Shown here piece after piece: positions 61,716 to 64,000 of a stretch of 64,000 nucleotides of DNA. Where the stretch lies: NCBI RefSeq assembly GCF_014805625.2, contig NW_023998440.1, positions 1,169,762-1,233,761 on the forward strand. Reading direction: 5' to 3'. A program made the translations under genes and the position numbers. Every line of letters begins with the position of its first letter. Position 1 is the first letter of the stretch. This stretch comes from Glossina fuscipes (lineage: Eukaryota > Arthropoda > Insecta > Diptera > Glossinidae). The notes beneath the pieces are model-generated. The model made no database searches and was not told the origin of the DNA. It saw nothing but the letters and a program-made list of their open reading frames with translations.

Positions 61716-64000
61716 TGCTGTTCTACATGTAAGCTAAAAATTTTCCATTGTTATTGTCGTTGTTGTTGTTTACTTCACCGCGATACATATAAAATCCAAT
61801 AAGGAGAAAAAATGGGCAGCATGTGCAATATTATGGAATGTTGTTATTGTAATTTCAATGCACACTGCAGCGCAATAAAAACACGGACAAACACAATGAT
61901 TACCCAAGGAAAAGTATTATTATTATTACATATAACTGTGACGTTCGCTGAGTTTTTGGCGCTCAGCAACTACATATGTAAACGATGATGAAAATAGAAA
62001 TAAAAAGCGTAAACTTAGCAATTAAATTTACTTTGAAATTAGCAGAGAAACATATAGATAGAGTATTGGGCACGAAAAAAAACAACAACTAAAACTAACT
62101 ATGAGTACTTGATGAGTCCATAAACATGCATGAGTTTTGCATGAATTTTAAGGCAATTTTCGTCTTAATTATACTTATCGCTAAGATTACAAAGATACGC
62201 TAATTACGCTCAATGGTTTGTAACACACACATGGTTTGTAACGTCACAATGTAGTAAATACTTTTGACTTGTGCGAAACATTCGAAAATCAAAGAAAGGT
62301 TTCAATTTTTGTTCTTTTTGGGGTATATTGGAAATGTATACCATATCGAAGCTCAGATTTGTCCGGTTGCCCATCTCCACCATATATGCGATATGCGATC
62401 AATTCTGGATATTTAGAAGGCAACATAACAACGTAGGTTTGTGAAATTTTCAAGTATTTTTTCTTTTGTAGCTGAATAATTCTGCCGTTATTTATTCATA
62501 GAGTGTTTACATAATCTACGAATGATGAAGAATGAAAGTTTACCTCCTTACTGTTTTTTCAGGAATTACAGTTCTTCTTTTCTCGTTTGTGTTCGATAGA
62601 GAAACATTGTTGCATGTTTGCATTTCAAAAACATATGCTGCAAGCACTTTTAATTGATGAGTTTTTCCTCTTACTAGAGATGAAAATCTCTTTCTCTTTA
62701 TTTATTTGTTTTTTTTTTTTTATGGTGCCCTTGGTCATTGGTATGGTCTGGTTTTTCTGGATTTTTGTTGTTCGGACTGTTGTTGTTTGAGTTTTAGGTT
62801 TGTCGTAGGCGTTTCGTACAGAGTTATTAAAATTGATTAATATCGTTGACATGTCATAAGGGTTGTTGACATTGCTTACGTCTTGTTGGCATAAGGCCAG
62901 TAATTTCTATTTGTCATTCGCATTACACTCTAGGTTTAAGTTGAAGTTTAAAATAAAATTTTTGCCAAGAAAAATTTTCAGTACTTTCTAGATGATGGAT
63001 ATGCACTAGAGGAAAAGAACTAAGGTATCGGACAATAGCTAATGAATAAAGTAAATAAATTACAAAATACATATATATATATGTAAGGTCATAGTACTTT
63101 AAAATATTTCGATTGTGTATTGTAACGAAACGTAATACGTTCCATCCATCTACGATACCATCATTTACCAGAAGGCCTGTGAAATAAATTTCTTATTTAT
63201 AACTTGACAGTGCTATCGCGTGTAATATCAACGAAATATATCGCTTAATGTCGCTTAAAGTGATTATTTCTCTCAGTCATATTTTTGGAAGCCTTTTTCT
63301 GAACACCCTTACTCTTAATGAGAAACTTGTGTTAAACGTAAAAAAAGAATCGGAAATTTTGATTGATCTAAAATTCGGAATACTGTTGTAGCTCTTTGAA
63401 GGTCAAAAACGTAATTTCAAACTAATATGTCGTAAACTTCTCCTTCTTTTTTTATTTTCATGACCTGGATCTGATCCCTTATATCGATCCCTAATGTATT
63501 GACGCGGACGTTGATGGCATTTCTACGCACTTTTGTCCAAAAACTTCTCTTCCCACAAGTGAAAGAAAATCAAAAAGTCCTAAAGCCCATGACGCAATTA
63601 TGGCTAACAAAGCAAGCGTGATGTATTTTTCCATTTATTTTTCCACTATTGACAATTCCGTATTTATTCGGGATAGCACAACTGTTTGAACAAAAGGTGT
63701 CAACATTTCATGATATTCTCACCACTGACGCTACACATGACATTCAGATTTACCCATAATTTCATCAAAACATAAATAACGTTACTGAAACAGACCTTAA
63801 CTTTGAAGGATGGTACTATGTAACAATCACGAGGACTCCTCAATATTACGAATATCTATATGTCATGCTACGGCTATATTGAGCGGTGAATTAATGAAAA
63901 CGTAAACAATTCTAAATATTCCAATGACCATAAATAGGAATTTTAAAGCAACATCAAAAACAAAATATTTCTTCGACTCGTGATATATGCTTTTTAATGT
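61716..64000. other. No recognised gene
   Basis: AT-rich sequence with GTTGTT and TA-rich microrepeats (about 61754-61770, 63070-63084). No gene, RNA or defined repeat to the end of the window. Confidence 0.45.

Noticed and set aside
1..64000. CRISPR arrays, bacterial operons, prophage or plasmid functions
   Set aside because: Introns, pol III SINE structure, mariner and non-LTR relics show eukaryotic nuclear DNA; no spaced direct-repeat arrays are present.

Overview
This is an AT-rich, gene-poor piece of a eukaryotic nuclear genome, most likely from an insect and probably a higher fly (Diptera). The reasons are one gene with short GT-AG introns (about 55-130 nt) and GTAAGT-type donors, whose product matches insect secreted beta-N-acetylhexosaminidases (family GH20); decayed mariner, RTE-like and SINE insertions; TA, CAT and TTTA microsatellites; and a 100-N scaffold gap. 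The species cannot be named from this sequence.

Only one intact gene can be supported. It lies on the minus strand, with its start codon at 25218 and stop at 21922, in seven coding exons that join into a 641-residue precursor. It has a signal peptide and every recognisable catalytic motif of the chitin/N-glycan-processing hexosaminidases (Hexo1/Hexo2 type). A TATA box lies upstream and an AATAAA signal 30 nt past the stop. About 3.8 kb beyond its 3' end, a decayed paralogous copy of its second exon (about 17.92-18.10 kb) shows that the locus once held at least two such genes.

The rest is repeats and unrecognised DNA. 0-0.57 kb: relic of a mariner transposase. 0.57-12.8 kb: no recognisable gene, one fragment of dispersed repeat B, a CAT microsatellite. 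12.8-17.7 kb: dispersed repeat A, a complete tRNA-derived SINE with a 15-bp target-site duplication, repeat B, and a decayed reverse transcriptase nested in another repeat A copy. 17.9-25.3 kb: hexosaminidase pseudo-exon and gene, with repeat B copies in inverted orientation on either side of exons 2-7. 28.3-40.5 kb: a cluster of repeat A copies, interrupted by two candidate coding exons on the plus strand at 35.45 and 36.14 kb. 47.73-48.23 kb: a 499-bp piggyBac-like non-autonomous element. 52.6-52.8 kb: a second mariner relic. 55.3 kb: gap. 56-64 kb: microsatellites and two short ORFs of unknown meaning.

The low gene density, the minus-strand gene standing alone and the isolated plus-strand exon candidates are compatible with a long intron or intergenic region of a larger gene. 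That is an inference. I found no new biological system that I could defend. The best leads are the decayed hexosaminidase paralogue, the dated SINE and MITE insertions, the two unclassified repeat families and the possible microexon.
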